Source: Campylobacter gracilis
GTDB lineage: Bacteria > Campylobacterota > Campylobacteria > Campylobacterales > Campylobacteraceae
Assembly (NCBI RefSeq): GCF_018374135.1
Contig: NZ_JAHAFS010000008.1
Location: 26,797-90,796, forward strand
Length of the DNA: 64,000 bases
Reading direction: 5' to 3'
Shown here in pieces: positions 63,143 to 64,000 of this stretch. Every line of letters starts with the position of its first letter. The first letter of the stretch is position 1. Made by a program: the position numbers and the translations under genes. The notes beneath the pieces are model-generated. The model ran no database searches, had not been told where the DNA came from, and was given only the letters and a program-made list of their open reading frames with translations.

Positions 63143-63504
63143 GGGGGTGACTTGGCTTCGACGGGAACGGATGGGTCAAGGCTGCATGTCGCTTTGGATA
63201 CAGCGTATAAAATCCAAACTAAATTTAAACGCAAACAACGTTAAATTTGCTCCTGCTTACGCTAAAGTTGCGTAAGTCCAGTCGAGCCCTGCTCTGCGCC
63301 GATACTATCTAAGCGTGGTGGCGGGTAATCTGCGATAGCGTAGCTCTGCGGCGTGACGAGCCGTAGGGTGAAACTCTAGTCTTTGCGCCGGCGGGTCGTT
63401 TTGGAAAGTGAGCGAGCCTGCGCGAGAACTTCGCTTTTGCTAAACATGTAGAGGCTTTGGTCGTTTGTTTTCGGACTGCGGTTCAATCCCGCACACCTCC
63501 ACCA
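63143..63504 (+). ncRNA. ssrA: Transfer-messenger RNA (tmRNA)
   Basis: About 362 bases from GGGGGTGACTTGGCTTCGAC to the encoded ...TCCACCA. The tRNA-like domain forms by pairing of the two ends (GGGGGTG with CACCTCC in part), with the T-loop GTTCAATCCCG. The resume codon starts the tag ANNVKFAPAYAKVA at 63231, ending with TAA at 63273-63275; C. jejuni has a nearly identical tag (ending KAA). It rescues stalled ribosomes. Its 3' end is a common integration site for islands and phages. Confidence 0.97.
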
Positions 63505-63748
63505 ATTAAGCTATCTTTAAGTTCCAATCACTTCTTTTTACTTCTCTTCAATTCCCGTATATAGGTGCTTGCTTATCTTATATTTAGATTATTTTTCTTT
63601 CCTTTTATTTTTGTTTGTAGTATAATTATTTCTGAAAAAATAGGGGTTCTATTAGGGGCTTTTTTGCATTAGGGGTTTTCCCGTATTATGTAGCAACCAT
63701 AACCAACTTCTATAAAATAAATTCAGATAAAATTTTAGCTATATCTAA
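63505..63748. other. AT-rich region 3' of tmRNA with TAGGGG repeats
   Basis: No intact gene. Three short direct repeats, each TAGGGG or TTAGGGG, lie at about 63641-63676 with small spacers. They sit where attachment sites or integrase ends of tmRNA-targeting islands are often found, but no integrase is visible in the remaining window. Confidence 0.4.
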
Positions 63749-63781
63749 TCACATATAATTGCAGTAAAAAGGGAAAAATAT

Positions 63782-64000
63782 GACGAATATAACGACATAA
63801 TAGATTTCGTTCAAAGAAGCGATAAAAAGCTCGAACAGGTAAATTTTAAGCTTACCATACTTGAAACGAATACGAATGATTATAAGGATATCGGCTCGCA
63901 TCTAAATTCTTTAGGCGACGTCGTGACCCGCTCCGATCTAAATTTCTTTATAAATTTAATCACTATGCCATACACCGCTCAAACCAACGTAGTAACTACA
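63782..64000 (+). CDS. Partial gene of unknown function at the window edge, 5' end unclear
   Basis: An open frame that runs out of the window, reading DEYNDIIDFVQRSDKKLEQV, then FKLTILETNTNDYKDIGSHL, then VVTRSDLNFFINLITMPYTA. The nearest ATG with an AAGGGA RBS (63780) is in another frame and stops after six codons (MTNITT), so the start may be frameshifted or non-ATG; the frame is open from 63749. The sequence is polar and helical, and I do not recognise the family. Its place just after tmRNA suggests an island gene. Confidence 0.5.

Overview
The window looks like a chromosomal segment of a Campylobacter from the high-GC, C. gracilis-like part of the genus. The evidence is the mixed AT-rich/GC-rich composition, the Campylobacter nap operon order (napA-G-H-B-L-D), the divergent tungstate transporter tupA/tupBC, the cca/ciaD-like pair, the hrcA-grpE-dnaK operon, the fdhD-modE pair and a tmRNA tag peptide close to the C. 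jejuni one. The species assignment is inference.

Layout. 1-9.0 kb (minus strand): cell-wall and outer-membrane biogenesis (PBP2, a small membrane protein, EngB, LptA, LptC, KdsC), a GNAT acetyltransferase, a PstS-like protein with two mini membrane proteins, HisB and DsbD. 9.1-12.3 kb: ppk2, then an AT-rich decayed island with a degenerate CRISPR array, a small HTH regulator and a possible cas6 remnant. 12.3-21.3 kb (minus): glyS, a secreted EEP nuclease, trmL, a repeat-built ORF, cca, a CiaD-like protein, leuB and leuD. 21.6-24.3 kb: rpoD and a DJ-1/PfpI protein. 25-33 kb (minus): a DKNYY protein, uraA, gpsA, gatB and atpB. 33.5-36.9 kb: the heat-shock operon hrcA-grpE-dnaK behind a consensus promoter and a CIRCE operator. 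37.4-40.2 kb: tungstate uptake tupA <> tupBC. 40.7-48.4 kb (minus): a class V aminotransferase, an ankyrin protein, modE, fdhD and a selenocysteine formate dehydrogenase. 48.9-55.3 kb: the nap operon. 56-64 kb: an AI-2E-type transporter, a ribD remnant, two unknown proteins, ruvB, panB, tmRNA and the start of an unidentified region next to it.

A molybdenum/tungsten theme joins tupABC, modE, fdhD, fdhF and napA: metal uptake, its sensor, a sulfurtransferase and two pterin enzymes lie within about 18 kb.

The most striking feature is the density of the palindrome RAATTY (AAATTT, GAATTC, AAATTC, GAATTT). It fills intergenic DNA, and in at least seven unrelated proteins (GNAT, EngB, DsbD, CiaD-like, TupC, NapL, AI-2E transporter) it forms long in-frame Asn/Ser/Ala-rich inserts absent from normal family members. 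In C. jejuni the methyltransferase CtsM methylates RAATTY, and this mark permits DNA uptake. I propose that these tracts are accumulated uptake/methylation sites that have invaded coding sequences at tolerant positions.
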